From the NCBI GenBank assembly GCA_036927565.1, contig JAYESD010000001.1, forward strand, positions 6,758,001-6,822,000: a DNA stretch of 64,000 bases. The letters run 5' to 3'. Made by a program: the position numbers and the translations under genes. Positions 10,366-22,048 of this stretch are shown one piece after another; the stretch's first letter is position 1, and each line of letters starts with the position of its first letter. The stretch is from Tuctoria greenei (Eukaryota > Streptophyta > Magnoliopsida > Poales > Poaceae). The notes beneath the pieces were generated by a model, which saw only the letters and a list, made by a program, of their open reading frames with translations, did no database searches and was not told where the DNA came from.

Positions 10366-12615
10366 TTAAGCCTTGGCTTTAGGTACCCAAGCGGTGTTGG
10401 GTCCTTTGATGTTAGTCAAGAGGCACTTGGACACCCACACACAAGATTTAGGACTCCTGCGGTGTGGCCCAACATACCTAGCATATGCCTTTCCAAACTT
10501 GTTCCTCAATAAAACATATGATGCATCAAAGTCATGGAACAATGGATGAGGTTCTTTCTTAGGCATTTTGGGTGAGGTAGCAATGTTCTTCCCTTTGTTG
10601 TTGTATGAGCCTCCTTTGACAAAAACAATCAAGTATTTGCCATTCTTGGGAGTGTTGGCGTTTTGCCTCATCTCCCTAGAATAACCAAGACCATCCTTGA
10701 CAAGGGGATGTCTTGTGTTGGTGTATGCACTACGTGCATATGCCACCTTCTCCTTGTCAAAGATGCCACCCTTTGGTGCTTGATTGGTTTGTGCCAACTT
10801 AAGCTCATATTTAAGCTTTATGATCAAGTTTGAGCATTTACAAGGTTGAGATGCTTCGGAGTTAATATTTGTGGAAGGTGAGCTTGTAGAGGAAGAAGGT
10901 GCATTGACCTTGAGAGACTTCACTTGCGTCTCAAGGATCTTGTTAGCTTATGTCAAACTAACAAGGTCATCCTTGAGCACAAAGTGTTATCAAGGTTTAA
11001 GCAAGTTTCCTTGCTCAAAGCGAGTTCACGCTCAAGTGCCTTGCTTCTTTCTCTTTCAAGCTCCAAAAGCTCCTCAACCTCTTGACATCTATCCTTTTGT
11101 TGGATGAGCATGTCCTCTTGACGGTTGATGAGTTCTTCCTTCTCAAATATTTCTTCCGTTAACAATCTCAATCTTTTCAAAGTGCTTTTACTCATGTCTT
11201 TAAACATATGTTCATTTTCACTACTACTATCAAAATCATCATGAGAAGAAATTGAAGAAGAGGATTTAGATTTAACCTTCTTTCTTCCCTCCTTGGCCAT
11301 AAGACAAGTTGCTTTTGAAGTTTCCAAGTTTGGGAAGAGCTTGTTCTCCGTTGTTGTCTTCTTCATAGCAATGGTTGCTATCTTCTCATCTTCATCGGAG
11401 GAGGATTCCTCACTTTAATCCCACTCCTTTTCAAGGTGGGCATGTCTGGATTGCTTCTTATTCTTGAAATACTTCATGTGGACAGTCCACAATAAAGTGG
11501 ACATACTCTCCACAATTGTAGCAAGACCTCTTTGATCTTGTTTCGGGCTTGTCTTTGCTTCTCCTTTCATTTTGGTAGCTCCCCCTTCTTCTTCTAAACA
11601 TCCTCTTAAAGTTGTTGATGAAGAGAGCTTCTTCCTCATCGGTATCGGTACTCTCTTCATCACTCTCTCCCTTTTCTTGTGATCTTGAGGACGTTGCCTT
11701 AAATGCAACATCCCTTTTCTTGGAGGAGGAAAGCTTTTGTAGATTATTGTAGAACATCGCTTCTTGCTCCATCATCTCATGGTTGATGATCCTCCCTAGC
11801 ACTCCTTCGAGAGTCATCTTGTGAAAGCCCGGACTTTCACGAATTAGTGAGCAAAGAGTGACGTTTCGAGGCATGAGTGCTCGAATCATCATCTTTACCA
11901 CCTCGTGGTCGGTCCACCGGGTACTTCCATATGACCGACTTTTGTTGATGAGAGTCTTGAGGCGGTCATACATATCTTGGGGAGACTCACCTTGCATGAT
12001 GTTGAATCTCCCGAGCTCTCCTTCGATCATCTTGATCATTGCCTCCCTAATGACGTGGTTGCCTTCGTGTGCCGTCTTGAGGGTATCCCATATTTCCTTG
12101 GCAGCCTCCAACCCTTCAATGCGGTTGAACTCCTCTCGAGTCAATGAGGAGGTGATCACTCCAACGGCTTGCGCATTGCGATGGAGTAGAACGACTTGCT
12201 CCGGAGTGATGTCTTCCTCATTCTTCAGAAGATGAACATCTGTCATAATAATTTGCAACAAGCTAGGGTTTAAGGAAATGATGTGCATCTTCATATTATG
12301 CTTCCACATATAGTAATCATTTCCATCAAATTGAGGAGGTTTTCCAATGGGAATAGACAAATAATGGTTGCTCGCGGTAAGTTGCTCATAATTGTAAGGA
12401 TATCAGGAGTAGTCTTGTGAACTACTCCCATTGTCGATGTTGACCGGAGCAATTGGCTTGATCTCCTTCTTGGGCACGTTGAGCTTCTCATGAAGTCGTG
12501 CCTTGAGCATCCGAACTTCTTCGTCGTCGTTTGGATCATCTTGAAGAACATCGACGATCTTCGTCTTGGTGTCGTCGACGACCACTGAAACTTCGTTATC
12601 ACCCCTTCTGGCCAT
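10366..12615 (-). pseudogene. SIRE-1 gag, broken
   Basis: Starts at the ATG at 12615 (MARRGDNEVS). The first 70 codons end in a stop at 12403. Capsid-like sequence resumes at 12360 (PPQFDGNDYYMWKHNMK) and runs to 11458, including a CCHC zinc knuckle (CYNCGEYVHFIVDC, Gly before His replaced by Val). It then shifts frame near 11,450 and 10,960 through a coiled-coil region (EEIFEKEELINRQEDML) and a Cys/Ser-rich tail to the TAA at 10366-10368. Gag forms the virus-like particle in the cytoplasm. It is collinear with the SIRE-2 gag at 24850-27120, which helps to place the breaks. Confidence 0.85.
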
Positions 12616-12652
12616 TTCTTCTCCGAGTTGTTAGACTCTTTTGGAGAAGCCT

Positions 12653-12665
12653 GCTTTAATACCAA
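12653..12665 (-). other. Primer binding site of SIRE-1
   Basis: On the minus strand TTGGTATTAAAGC, one base downstream of the 5' LTR. The usual plant initiator-Met tRNA site is TTGGTATCAGAGC, so two bases differ (C to T, G to A). Both changes are what deamination of methylated C would give. Confidence 0.75.
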
Positions 12666-13224
12666 TTGAAAGTCTCCTAGAGGGGGTGAATAGGCAATAA
12701 TACCTGAAATGACTTGATCAAATGAGATTAAATTCCTGTGGCCGGACTAGTCTGCACAAAGCCGGACTAGTCCGCTCAGCACAGGGTGAAAATCCTAAAA
12801 CTTGGTTTCTACAAGTTATTTGCGGAATTAGAGTTCACCGAAGAGATAAGCAATATGTGGTAAACTAGTAAAGCTCGGATTGTAAAGTTTAAACACTTAG
12901 ATTGCAAGTTTACAATAATGATCAAAGTAAAGAGCAATATGAGCAATAAGAACCCTAATTGCAATACTAGTGATTACGAAAAGTAAAAGACAAGTGAGAC
13001 AAGATTAATCCCATGTTTCAGCTCCACAAAGAAGCCTACATCCACGTTGAGAAGTCTACACAAGGATCGGGTCTCACTTGACTCTTCTCTCACCAAGCCA
13101 CCACGATGGCTGGCTTGAATTCCACTATATCAATGGGTAATCACCAAGTTTGATGGGGCTGCTCACAAGTTGAGGCTCCCACAAATAAATACAATGAGGA
13201 GCACACGAAGCTCAACTCACACAA

Positions 13225-15207
13225 TGTGACACCCGGTTTCGAAAATGAACCAAGTGAACGCATATGTGTGCCCAGGATGTTCAGCACACATACACGAGTG
13301 CATTCACAAAAGAGTATATAGAAAATTACCACGGAACAAAATTAATTAACTAAATTTTATTACACAAACCATATTATACTCGAATACAAGTTCTAATGAA
13401 TATTAATAACAAGTTCAACTAATGCAGCAGAAATACTCTAATAAGCAACTAAGCAAAAGGGATAGCGCAGCTCCAACACTCCACATGCAAAGCTGACGGT
13501 AGACACGGCCTAGAACTCCGCATTATCATCGTTAAACTTCCAATCCTTACCTAAAACTGTTGGGGGGGGGAGGGGTTGCAAGATTGAGTACATGTCGTAC
13601 TTAGCAAGTGTGGAAAGTATGACATGGTGCTGATTCAAATAATGAATATAATAATGGTTGAGTGCTGAAAAGTACATCAAAACATTTGAAAACAATATAT
13701 CATGTGTAAGTGAAGTAATCCCATCATAAACCATATAGTCATCATAATACCAGTCCATAATTCATTACCATCATCAATAATTCCAGATTTCACCATTTGC
13801 CAATAACCACATCCAATACCTGAAATTAATCCATAACGAGTAAAAAATCATAACCATACCATGACCATCCCAAAAACCATTCCAGTACCAAATTCCTTCT
13901 AATCATGTGAGGGTTGAAGCTCTTGGTGCTGGAGATCCTCCGCAACACTCTCTAGCGCAAATCCGTCTAATCCACACAATAAACATACAAGACAAGAAAC
14001 ACAATCAAAGAGTGCACATGTATTACTCAATATGACATGACATGCATGATTAATGCAAATGCAAGGTAGAACTTGTTAATAGATTGCTTTTAATGATCAC
14101 TAACTAGTTCTAATAGATTTTAACAAGTTTATACAAGTTTGGATTTGATTAGATCAAATTTTAGAATTAATTCAACACAATTTAACCAGGAAAATCGGAC
14201 TAGTCCGCTAGGGACCGGACAAGTCCGCACTTCGCAGAATTGGCAAACTAGGGTTTTCTAGATCGACGTGAATTTGGAGATTAGGGGTTGAATTCACGTA
14301 AGTAAAAGGAAATAGAAGGTATACCAGGTGTTTAAAACTCCAATGAGTCAAGAAACTTGGAGGAAACACTTGGATCTTGATGATCTAGGATCGATGATGA
14401 ACTTGGAGATGATTTGGTGATGAAGAACGAAACTTGATGGAGATCTTGATCCTCTTTCGTTTCCTTCTCTTCTTCTTCTTGCTTGGGATCTCCTCCTCCC
14501 ACCTTGATGGTAGCTCTCCACGAACTAGGGTTTGGGTGGGGTGGAAAAGTCGCAAATAGATGTCAAGCCAAGGGGTGGGGTTGTTTATATAGAGGTGGAG
14601 GCTAGGGTTAGATGGATTTCGAGTTTGAGATGAGTAGAGGCCGGTTTAGAGTCCCACATGGGCTCTAAAATAGTTAGGCACGACGTCCCCAGGCCCACTT
14701 AAAGTGAAACCCAAGAAACAAGTCGTAAAACAAAGGATTAATTCGGAGTCGCGAAATATCGGACAAGTCCGAAAAGGACTGAACTAGTCCAAAGTTAGTC
14801 AGAGAGAAATCGGACAAGTTTGGCCAAAAATTGGACAAGTCTGACTTTAGTCAGAGAGGAAATTGGACAAGTCCGCTGGAACAGAGGACTAGTCCGGACA
14901 AGTCCAGGGACTTAGCAAATTTTCAAGGATTCTTGGAACACCGGACTAGTCCGCATAAAATCGGACAAGTCCGAAAGTGTCCAGAGGCAAAATCGGACTA
15001 GTCCACAGCAAAAACGGACAAGTCTGATTGAGGTCAGAGAGAAATCGGACTAGTCCTCACCAAAATCGGACTAGTCCACACTTTTCAGCATTTTAAGTGT
15101 GGTTTTGTTCTAAATTAATTTTAAACTCATTCCTTTTTATGTGGATTAATATTAAACATGTATATGAATGTATGTAGGGCGTGATGCATGAAAATGAGGG
15201 TGTTACA
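13225..15207 (-). mobile_element. Solo LTR of a Tekay element (1,983 bp)
   Basis: Reverse complement of the Tekay LTR: plus strand starts TGTGACACCCGG and ends GGTGTTACA. The 5-bp target duplication CACAA is perfect (13220-13224 and 15208-15212). No internal sequence remains, so this is a solo LTR left by LTR-LTR recombination. It is shorter than the 2.87-kb Tekay-2 LTR, with sequence lost in the R/U5 part. TATA (14584-14591, minus) and the upstream palindrome array (14760-15090) are kept, 169 bp apart, as in Tekay-2. Confidence 0.93.
14760..15090. repeat. Palindrome array in solo Tekay LTR U3
   Basis: About a dozen copies of CGGACTAGTCCG or CGGACAAGTCCG and one- to two-base variants. They lie upstream of the LTR TATA box on the minus strand and are collinear with the array at 36081-36401. 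One further pair lies at about 14,206-14,230, downstream of the promoter, as at 36,945-36,965 in Tekay-2. Confidence 0.85.
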
Positions 15208-15417
15208 CACAAACCACAAAACACAATCACAATGTGCAAGAGATCAAATCGAGAGCCAAAGCGCGATGATCTTCCTTTACTCTCCTCCCCAAACCCTAAT
15301 CTCTTCAAGATTTGCTCTTAAGGGGTTAGTAGGATGAGTAAAAGGCTTTGGAAGGCTCTAGGTTACTTGTGGCGGCGCTAGGGTTCAAGACTTGTTCAAA
15401 TGAGGTCGGGGGTCTCC

Positions 15418-15425
15418 TTTTTATA
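15418..15425 (-). promoter_or_regulatory. TATA box of SIRE-1 5' LTR
   Basis: TATAAAAA on the minus strand. The nearest palindrome starts at 15464, 39 bp upstream in the direction of transcription. In SIRE-2 that distance is 38 bp. Confidence 0.65.
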
Positions 15426-15463
15426 GGGGTCCCGAGCCCCTTCTGATGACCTCAGGAGAAGGG

Positions 15464-15948
15464 CAGACTAGTCCGGCCTCTGACCCCGGACTAGTCTTGC
15501 CCTATGGGACCATTGACCTCTGGTCAGGTCCCGACAACTGCCACATTGCGCGACGATCGTCATACTACCCGCCAAATTTCCAAATTCAAACGGTCACTAG
15601 ACAACGGACTAGTCCGGTCCAAAACGGACTAGTACGAAGTGAAACAGAACCGTTTGGTCCATCCCAAAATGGACTCTTCTGGGTTGGCTCGGACTAGTCC
15701 GGCCACAGGGGCATACTAGTCTGACCCTCTAGGGTTTCTCTCAGTCTATCTCACTAAGTCTCACACAGACTAGTCCGTACCAAAACGGACAAATCTGAAC
15801 TTTTCGAGAGAGCTTTAGTCCGTCCAAAAACGGACAAGTCCGGACTTCTCGGACTTAGCTCCAAGTTCACTCAGATTCACTCCAGATTCACAAACAGACT
15901 TGTCTGCCTGGCCCGGACTAGTCCAGCCTTGAGGCCCGGACTAGTGTG
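15464..15948. repeat. Palindrome array in SIRE-1 LTR U3
   Basis: At least twelve GGACTAGTCC-type sites. Start-to-start distances within neighbours include 15464/15487 (23), 15605/15625 (20), 15670/15690 (20), 15690/15712 (22), 15766/15786 (20), 15811/15831 (20), 15895/15914 (19) and 15914/15937 (23). The array is older and more degraded than the SIRE-2 one but keeps the roughly two-helical-turn spacing. Confidence 0.8.
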
Positions 15949-16265
15949 CCCTCCTAGGGTTTATGTCATTTTTGGCTTCTCACTTAGGTTTTTCTCTAAA
16001 CCACCACTTTGAGCCCTCTAGAATGATCTCATTGCACATGATACATCCACCCTCTCCTATGACACGGGCTCATATAGGCTCAACACCATAGAAACCCTAA
16101 TTTCTACTCTTGAGCCTTTGGCGCCCGTTGCATCCTTTTCCTTTTTGAGGGTTTTCATCACATTTCAATCCTTGTACCTATGCTTAAGATCAACTTAGCT
16201 CATTAGCCTCTTAATTGTCATCATCAATCATCCAAAACCCACGGAGATGCCTAGATGCACTTTCA

Positions 16266-17561
16266 TGGGAGTTTCCCCAGTGGGTTCTTCCTCTGCTGCT
16301 GCGGAAGGGCTTCCGGAGAGCGGCCCTAGTGCTGCAAAAGCTCAGGGGACCACCCTTGTAGAGTGGGATCCAATTCTTGTGATGGAAAATCCTCTTGAGC
16401 CTGCGGAGATGGTCCCAGCAGGTCCGGAGACTATTCCTCTGGCGTTGTCCATAGACAATGCCTGCTCCAGCCTCCGACAAGTCCAACTCGCCTTTGATCA
16501 TGAGAGCAAATCCCTGGAGGAGGAGCGCAACACCTTGAGGCGTTGGTGCAACAGACTCCACTTCGAGACCAGGCTTGCCTAGACAAGGCTGACTGACCAG
16601 AAGGAGTGGATCAAGAGAGAGAAGGTCCGGTTAGAATACTGGGACAAGTTGCTTGAGGAGAAGGAAGCTGCCATCCGGGTGCTCGACGCTAACTCCAGGG
16701 AAATCCTTGAGCAAGCCAAGGAGAGGCATGATGCTGTTGATGAGCATCACAAAAACCTTAATGAATTGAACGAGGTTCTCCTGAAGCGCCGGGCAGACCT
16801 GGAGGCGAGGGAAGAAAAGCTCCTGGAACAGCAGGAGGATGTTGTGAAAAGGGAGGCAGAGGTCACCCAGAAATTGACTATGGGTGAACAGAATTTGGCA
16901 GATTGCAGCAAAAAGTTGGATCTATGGAGAGAAGGAGAAGTACTGGAAACTGGGGAAGGAGCTCTCGAAAAGAGAAGCTGACGTTGCCACTAGTGAAGGG
17001 AAGGTGAAAGGCAGGGAAAAGGACTTGGCGGAAATGTGGAACCGCATCCACCTCCGGGAGACAGGGTTGACTGATTGTGAGAAGCAAGTTGCCGAGAGTA
17101 TGCAGCAGCATGCTAAATTGGTCAAGCGCCTCGCTCGGGAAGGTTCGGAACTTGCAGCCGCCCGAAAGTCACTGGAGGAGCTGCGGAGATTGAAGGAGAC
17201 AGAGTCCATTCAAGTGTGGGATTTCTTGGGGCAGACCAATGACGCGCTGACACCACTAGGCTTCAGTCCCATACGTCCGGCCAACCCGAAACTGGACTTG
17301 GACCGAGCGTTGGTGGCTCTCAATGGTGCTGGTGGCAAACTCGACGTGATGGGCGACATTATTGCGGACCAGCTCAAGACAGAGGGGAAGTCTTTGGCTA
17401 CGAACGTTGTGGAATATGTGTTGACGTGCTATGTAAGCCGAGACCCCCAATTCTCCCTGAACTCGGTGCTTGAAGGTCCCATTGTTGAAGAGGAAGACGC
17501 CACCAAGGCCAGCGTCCAAGAGGTTGCCAAGAAAGTTGCTTCATTCTTCCGCAGGTCTTAG
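16266..17561 (+). pseudogene. Antisense additional ORF of Tat-A, coiled-coil protein
   Basis: Plus-strand reading frame of about 430 codons lying antisense to the gag-pol of its host element. The N-terminus is missing because SIRE-1 is inserted at 16265/16266. A stop lies at 16580-16582 and a frameshift near 16,920. Residues from about 16,480 to 17,200 are a long heptad-like, Glu/Lys/Arg/Leu-rich coiled coil (EEKEAAIRVLDANSREILEQ). A compact C-terminal domain follows (ALTPLGFSPIRP, DPQFSLNSVLEGP) ending SFFRRS at 17561, with an AATAAATGAA poly(A)-like signal near 17,634. Tat elements of Grande type are known to carry an extra ORF in opposite orientation between pol and the 3' LTR; its role is unknown. 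Plain coiled-coil host protein is the alternative, but the position argues against it. Confidence 0.7.
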
Positions 17562-18748
17562 ACCCTCCAGTAGCTAGGACTTTTTCCTTATGCCTTCCGC
17601 TGTAATCCCAATTTTGTAATCCGGTGCTTCAAAATAAATGAAATCCATTTTGCCATGAACTTCACTTTATTTTTGTCTTCAATATAGTGTGCTCTGTCTT
17701 GTTGGCCCCCTGGTATATGTGTACAATTGAAGTGTGTACATGTACCAAAGGATTTGACAGTATATTGACGACTTGAACGCTTCGCACTTGTAGATTTTAA
17801 GTTTGAAGTCTTCATTTCTAATGCGTCGACGGCAGGGCCCCTGGGATTGGCGGAGCTTGGTAGCTCCGACAGTACCCACTATCAACATATAAACGTTGAT
17901 GATGGGTTCCCTAGGATTTATCGGAGCTTGGTAGCTCCTGATGTCATTGCACGAATAGTTGAAGGTAGGCCCCCCAGGGGTTGTCGGAGTTGGCAGTTCC
18001 GACGTTGTCTACCATCGCTATGAATTTATGTTTTTCCTGCACATTAGATACAAGAAAAAAGTAAAATTCGTCCTCTTGTCTATAAATCATTTGTGACTTA
18101 TTATTCTTATTTGATTTTTTATTTCGAAGTAACTCAATATGGTAACAAGTTTATTGAGGTAACCCTTCCGGACTCATATGCTTTTTTAGTACTCACCCTA
18201 CTGAGGCCTGCCGGAGTGTAGGTAGAGTGGCGTACTTAGGGTGCAGGATCAGGCTAAGTCGATAGCACACTCCAGACCTATGTTGGCTTGGCGTTCAAGC
18301 AAGTAGACTATACATCATGTTAAGACCCAAAGAGATCAACAATATAATTTGCAACGCATATGAATAACCTGGGTAAAAACTAAAAAAAGAATTGCACAAC
18401 TTCATTATAGACAAGAAGGTTAAAAACAATAATTTGATAGATCGAGCCTTGTACAAAAATAAATGCACATGGAGTCTGTTTTCACACAACAATGTCTTTC
18501 ATTATAGGTCTGGATTACAGGGGAGATAAGGACACACTTAGGGTGCGGGACCAAGCTAAGTGCGCTATACATCTTACTCTAACCCAGGGTAGGTAGTTAC
18601 ACTTTTAGTGTTGTGACTGTATGAAGTGTACTTGAAATTTCCAGACCTTCCCGATGGGGTCCGAACGTTCTCCCGGAGGACCTACCCATGTTTGTTTAGC
18701 GACTCTATAACATACATCTTGTGTAATTACAGACTCACCTCCGTAATT
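17562..18748 (-). repeat. Tat-A 3' UTR with GC-rich tandem repeat
   Basis: Non-coding on the element's strand. At 17,820-18,010 there are about three degenerate units of roughly 60-70 bp built on GTCGACGGCAGGGCCCCTGG and a hairpin with arms GGAGCT and AGCTCC around TTGGT. The rest (18,010-18,620) is AT-rich with two ACTTAGGGTGC-type repeats. It is homologous to 22,049-23,119 of Tat-B. Confidence 0.75.
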
Positions 18749-21700
18749 CTAAGCATAAAACTTACAGAGGTGCTCGATGTTCCAAGGATTAGGAAGTGGA
18801 ATCCCATCCTCAATTCCCAAGCAAACGCATCCGGGTCGGTATACTTTGATTACTCGGAAAGGTCCTTCCCAGCCGGGGGAAAGTTTGTTCATCCCTTCTC
18901 AAGTTAGTATCTTCCAAAGCACCAGATCGCCTTCCTCGAGTTGTCGGTTGCGCACATGCCTTTGATGATAGCGCCGGAGCGCTTGGCGATAACGTGCATT
19001 CCGAACAGCTGCTTGTCACCTTCCCTCGTCGATGAGGTCAAGGTCTTCATGCTGGAGCTAGTCCTGTGTGGCTTCGTCGAAGTTCCGGACCCGGAGGGAC
19101 CCCAAGGTGATCTTCGGAGGAAGTACTGCTTCAGCTCCGTACACCAGGAAGAATGGAGTTTCCCCGGTTGATCGATTTAGAGTTGTCCTGTTCACCCACA
19201 ATGTGGACGGAAGCTCCTCAATCCAGTTGGCTTTGTGCTTTTTTAGACGCTCATATGTGCGTGTCTTGAGTCCTTTTAAAATTTCTGCATTTGGTCTCTC
19301 GACTTGGCCATTACTTGCTGGATGAGCTACTGAGGCGTAGTTGAGTTGAATGTTGAGGTCTTCATAATATTCTTGAAATGCAGCACTTGTGAATTGGGTT
19401 CCACTGTCAGTTATGACTTTGTTTGGAACTATGAATCTGCATATAATGGACTTCAAGAACTTTATTGATGATTGCTTGTTGATTGTCACAACTGGAGTTG
19501 TTTCCGGCCACTTAGTAAACTTGTCGATGGTGACATACAGGAACCTGTAACCTCCGACGGCTTTTGGGAAAGGTCCCAAGATGTCCATGCCCCGCACAAC
19601 GAATGGCCATGTAGGAGGTATCATTTGTAGTGACTGAGCTGGTGTGTGAATCTGTTTTGTGTGGAACTGACACGCTTCACATTTTTTTCACTAGCTTAAC
19701 TGCATCTTGGAGTGTTGTAGGCTAGTAAAAGCCATACCAGAAGGCTTTACCGACCAGCGTGCGATAATAAGCATGGTTCCCGCACTCGCCTCCATGGATT
19801 TCTGCAAGGAGCTCGCGACCTTCTTCCCTTGCAATGCACCACATTAGGATGTCATAGGCACCGCGCCGGTAGAGATCCCATTCTACCAACATGTATCTTT
19901 TAGCCAATCTGACAATCCGATTAGCGGATACACTGTCTTTAGGAAGGATATTGTCTTTCAAGTAGTTCTGGATCTCCGAGATCCATGCATCGAAGCTTAC
20001 TTGAGCTTTTGAGTCTTGCGTGATGGGTTGCTCGGAGCTTCCGACAGCACCTACGACCCTTGGTGGACGCCATGGTAACAGTGCCACCAGGACTGCCAGC
20101 TTCGTGGTGCTGGTCTCGCCCCCTTTGCTCAGTTCGGCAAGCTGAGCTGTTGGTTTTTACAACCTCTGGACGAAGATTCCGTCAGGAGCCGAAGCTCCAG
20201 TTGAGGCTTTCATCGAGAGTTCGTCGGCTTCAGCTTTGTGAAGACACTAAACATGATGGAGATCCAAGACTTCGAAGTCCTTCTGAAAGCTCTCAACTTC
20301 AAGGAGATAAGCAGCTAGTTGAGGATTGTTGTAGGAGCATTCACCATTGACTTGTTTGATGATTTGTTGTGAATCTCCCTTCACCAACAGTTGTTTTACA
20401 CCATAATATAGTGCCACCTTGAGTCCGTAGATGAGAGCTTCATACTCCGCCATGTTGTTGATCGCTTTGAAATCAAGGTGAACCATGTACTTGACCTTCT
20501 CCCCAGTCGGAGCAAGCAGAAAGATTCCAGCTTCGGCCCCCTGCTTCTGCATGGAGCCATCAAAGTAGAGAGTCAAGTGAGGCTCGGTAAATACCGAAAC
20601 CTTGGGTTCTATTTTCTGCTCACTGTGGCCCCCAGGGTTTGATGGAGAGGGAGTCCATTCCGCCACGAAGACATCCAAAGATTGACTTTTGATTGCTTGT
20701 CGTGACACAAATTCCAAATTGAACTCGGCCAATTTTGATGCCCACTTTGCAATGTTCCCAGTAGAGTTAGGGTTATGCAAAATAGCTCGCAGTGGAAAAG
20801 AAGTTACCCCTGATATTTTGTGGGCTCGGAAGTAGTGACGAAGCTTTGTTTAGGCAATAAGAACTACGTAAAGCAGCTTATGCACCTCAATGTATCTTCT
20901 CTTGGCGTCATGGATCACTTCTCTGATGAAGTACATGGGGCGTTGGACGGTCTGGACCTTTTCGAAAGGACCTGGAGCTTCTTCTCCATTGACCCGGACC
21001 CTCCTGGAGGGGTTCGGACCTTCATGTTGTGTTTCTTGGACCTTCCCGGAGGGATCCAAAATTTCTTCTTGTTCAACCCAGACTTTGTTAGAAGGGTCTA
21101 GATCGTCTTGGTCGGCCAGGTGAACCCCCTCAGGTGAATGAGGTTGATCTCCTAGCATTTAGTCTTGAGGTTCCGAGTCTGGGGGCTGGAACCCAGACAC
21201 ACCTTCATTTAACTCCGGACCCTCGCGTAGGGGTCTGGGTTCCTCGACTGGATGTGGCTCCATTCTTTCCACAACCAGGACCATACTGACAACTTCAGTG
21301 GTTGCCGAAATGTAAAGCAGTAAAGGCTCGCCAGGATTCGGGGCTACCAATACAAGTAGTGTGGTGAGGAGTTGTTTCAGCTATTGAAATGCCTTTTCTT
21401 CTTCTTCAGACCAATGAAATGGTCCATACTTCCTTAGGAGTTTGAAGAAGGGTAGCGCCCATTCTGCCAGTCTTGAGACAAACCGGCTGAGCGCAGCTAG
21501 ACATCCAGTTAACTTCTGGACATCCTTGATGTGGGCTGGGGGGCCACATATCTTATATGGCATTGATCTTCGCCGGATTTGCCTTAATTCCTCAGTGAGT
21601 CACCAAGAAACCTAGATGCTTTCCGAAGCTAACCACGAATACACATTTGTACGGGTTTAGCTTGGTGCGCATAGTGCGCAACTTATCGAAGACAGCTTGT

Positions 21701-22048
21701 AAATTGTCAAGGAGTGACTCCTTGTTCTTGATCTTCACAACGATGTCATCGTTGTACACCTCCACCAAGTCTCTAATTAGCTCTCCAAATGTTTTGTACA
21801 TAGCTCGCACAAATGTTGAAGCAACATTTTTAAGACCGAATGGCATGGCAGTATAACAGTACAATCCATCTACTGTTATGAAGGCAGTGTGCTCTTCATC
21901 TTCCTTAGACAATTGGATTTGATGATATCCTGAATATGCATCTAAGAAACACAATAGCTCACACCCGGAAGTGGAGTCCACTATCTGATCTATTCTAGGT
22001 AGTGGGAATGGATCCTTTGGACATGCCTTATTTAAGGTGGTGTATCAA
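18749..22048 (-). pseudogene. Tat-A pol: RT, RNase H, aRNH and integrase, 5' truncated and broken
   Basis: From 22048 downward: RT from just before ACPKDPFPLPR, with LDAYSGYHQIQ, MPFGLKN and an altered active site YNDD (normally YVDD) near 21,755. Then come RNase H, a repeat-rich linker (21,350-20,950), VQRPMYFIREV, an archaeal-type RNase H (LYFDGSM, NMAEYEALIYGL) at 20,600-20,400, and the integrase zinc finger (20,087-19,722). The integrase core is at 19,624-19,058 (MDILGPF, TDSGTQFTS, GQVERPN: D, D and E all present). The C-terminus (GPFRV-like, NPWNIEHLCKFYA) ends at the TAG at 18749-18751. There are frameshifts or stops at about 21,590, 21,370, 20,820, 20,240, 19,700 and 19,050. The product would replicate and integrate the element, but this copy cannot. 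Confidence 0.85.

Larger units (their letters stand above)
4339..16265 (-). mobile_element. SIRE-1: Ty1/copia SIRE-type element, 3' LTR missing
   Basis: Minus-strand copia element read from 16265 down to 4339: 5' LTR, PBS, gag, pol (protease-integrase-RT-RNase H order), then a third ORF after pol. The third ORF and RT motifs such as EMSMMGELKFFLG point to the SIRE/Maximus (Opie-like) lineage. The 3' LTR is not in the window because Tekay-1 is inserted at 4338/4339. The 5' LTR is split by a solo Tekay LTR. The element itself lies in the antisense ORF of Tat-A (junction 16265/16266). Every ORF is broken. Confidence 0.88.
12667..16265 (-). repeat. 5' LTR of SIRE-1, split by a solo LTR
   Basis: On the plus strand it begins TGAAAGTC at 12667 and ends ACTTTCA at 16265, so the LTR ends in a 7-bp inverted repeat, TGAAAGT and ACTTTCA. 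Its 5' end matches the SIRE-2 LTR (TG-AAGTGCATCTAGG). Removing the inserted solo Tekay LTR and one target copy leaves about 1,611 bp, close to the 1,413 bp of the SIRE-2 LTR. The U3 contains a palindrome array and a TATA box, listed separately. Confidence 0.85.
16266..22048 (-). mobile_element. Tat-A: Ty3/gypsy Tat-lineage element, 5' part and 3' LTR missing
   Basis: Minus-strand element running from part-way through RT (22048) through RNase H and integrase to a 3' UTR, then an ORF on the opposite strand. That layout, with an RNase H followed by a second archaeal-type RNase H (YFDGSMQ, NNMAEYEAL) and an antisense ORF near the 3' end, is characteristic of the Tat lineage (Grande, RIRE2, Retand). 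The 5' end was lost at the junction with Tat-B. The 3' end was cut by SIRE-1 at 16265/16266. Confidence 0.85.
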
